Assembly (NCBI GenBank): GCA_019752915.1
Contig: JAIELO010000196.1
Span: 1-6,308, forward strand
Reading direction: 5' to 3'
DNA from: Burkholderiaceae bacterium
Lineage (GTDB): Bacteria > Pseudomonadota > Gammaproteobacteria > Burkholderiales > Burkholderiaceae_D
Length of the DNA stretch: 6,308 nt
The notes below the pieces were generated by a model. That model was given only the letters and a program-made list of their open reading frames with translations. It did no database searches and was not told where the DNA came from. This document shows positions 5,864-6,308 of the stretch, piece after piece. Within the stretch, counting starts at the first letter, position 1. Each line of letters starts with the position of its first letter. A program made the position numbers and the translations under genes.

Positions 5864-6308
5864 GAAGACAAAGTCGACACTGGCGGCGTACACATTGACG
5901 CTCTGGCCGGCCAGCGATGGCTTGGGATTGACGAAGTAGCCAGTACCATTGCGCGGGCTAATGTGATCGATCTGCACCTTGAAGGCCGCCGATTTGTAGA
6001 AGTCCCAGCGTAGACCGATGGCGCTGGTCGATTGCAGACCGGCTTCGATGGCGCCGTTGGCGGCAGCTGCTAAGGGCGCCAGCGGGCCGCTGCTTGGCAA
6101 ACCGGCAAAGCTGCGGATGCTATCTTGCTTGACGTCGCCATGCATCACATATGGCAGGAATTTACCGAGTCGATAGCCGCCCATCAGATACCAGGAGCTG
6201 GTGTCCTGGATGATACGGCTATCGGTCTTGCGCTTGGCATACTCGCCTTGTGCAACAAAATTATTGTAGTCCATCGAGATGCCGGCCGAAGTGAAGCTGC
6301 CACCGATA
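5861..6308 (-). CDS. Outer-membrane porin-like beta-barrel protein, C-terminal part
   Basis: The last 148 codons of a gene whose start lies right of the window; the frame is open through base 6308 and reads IGGSFTSAGISMDYNN upstream of the internal ATG at 6274, so that ATG is not the start. The protein shows alternating polar/hydrophobic strands with aromatic girdle residues (SSWYLMGGYRLG, LPYVMHGDVKQD, SAIGLRWDFYKSAAFKVQID). It ends VNVYAASVDFVF, with the terminal phenylalanine that serves as the outer-membrane beta-barrel assembly signal recognised by the BAM complex. This supports a porin or porin-like channel that lets small solutes cross the outer membrane; its specificity is not visible. 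It is the first visible gene of an operon with the PstS-like protein downstream. A phosphate- or anion-selective role would fit the neighbour but is inference only. Confidence 0.75.
   Translation of the reverse strand, partial: IGGSFTSAGISMDYNNFVAQGEYAKRKTDSRIIQDTSSWYLMGGYRLGKFLPYVMHGDVKQDSIRSFAGLPSSGPLAPLAAAANGAIEAGLQSTSAIGLRWDFYKSAAFKVQIDHISPRNGTGYFVNPKPSLAGQSVNVYAASVDFVF

Noticed and set aside
5262..5898. Plus-strand open frames opposite the PstS-like and porin-like genes.
   Set aside because: The minus-strand proteins have signal peptide, fold motifs and ribosome site; the plus-strand translations do not resemble proteins.
5861..6274. Treating the ATG at 6274 as the start of the porin-like gene.
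   Set aside because: The frame stays open to the window edge with barrel-like residues upstream, no signal peptide follows this ATG, and no ribosome site precedes it.
1..6308. Insertion sequences, CRISPR arrays, tRNA or rRNA genes.
   Set aside because: No terminal repeats, transposase, regularly spaced repeats or RNA gene signatures were found on reading both strands.

Overview
The window looks like chromosomal DNA from a GC-rich Gram-negative bacterium. Signal peptides, an outer-membrane barrel protein, a long hybrid histidine kinase and the general codon choice suggest a betaproteobacterium, possibly Burkholderiales/Oxalobacteraceae-like. That placement is inference from protein style only. 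No mobile element, RNA gene or CRISPR array is visible.

Left block (1-3830, minus strand): a two-gene sensory unit is read leftward. The first gene encodes a secreted substrate-binding-type protein of the ABC_sub_bind kind (2907-3830). The second encodes a very large membrane hybrid histidine kinase (1-2822) that runs off the left edge. Its visible order is TM, periplasmic sensor, TM, HAMP, HisKA (H281), HATPase, REC1 (D585), HPt (H730), REC2 (D850), then an unknown C-terminal part. No transporter permease or ATPase gene accompanies the binding protein. The simplest reading is a ligand-sensing pair in the style of TorT/TorS or LuxP/LuxQ. A small perfect hairpin carries the kinase Shine-Dalgarno sequence in its loop.

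Middle (3831-3987): a short divergent promoter region, AT-rich in its centre, holds an exact match to the LacI/GalR-family operator consensus TGNAANCGNTTNCA (3918-3931). Minus-10-like hexamers lie beside it on both strands. It separates the sensory unit from a rightward MATE-family multidrug/metabolite exporter (3988-5370).

Right block (5385-6308, minus strand): an operon converges on the MATE gene. A beta-barrel porin-like protein (5861-6308, start outside the window) is followed after 11 bases by a small secreted PstS-like protein (5439-5849) and then a strong leftward intrinsic terminator (5385-5416).

Taken together, the window suggests periplasmic sensing linked to phosphorelay signalling, a possibly co-regulated exporter, and a separate outer-membrane/periplasmic pair. 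No wholly new system is evident. The items most worth checking are the binding-protein/kinase pair, the unseen C-terminal output domain and the LacI-type operator.
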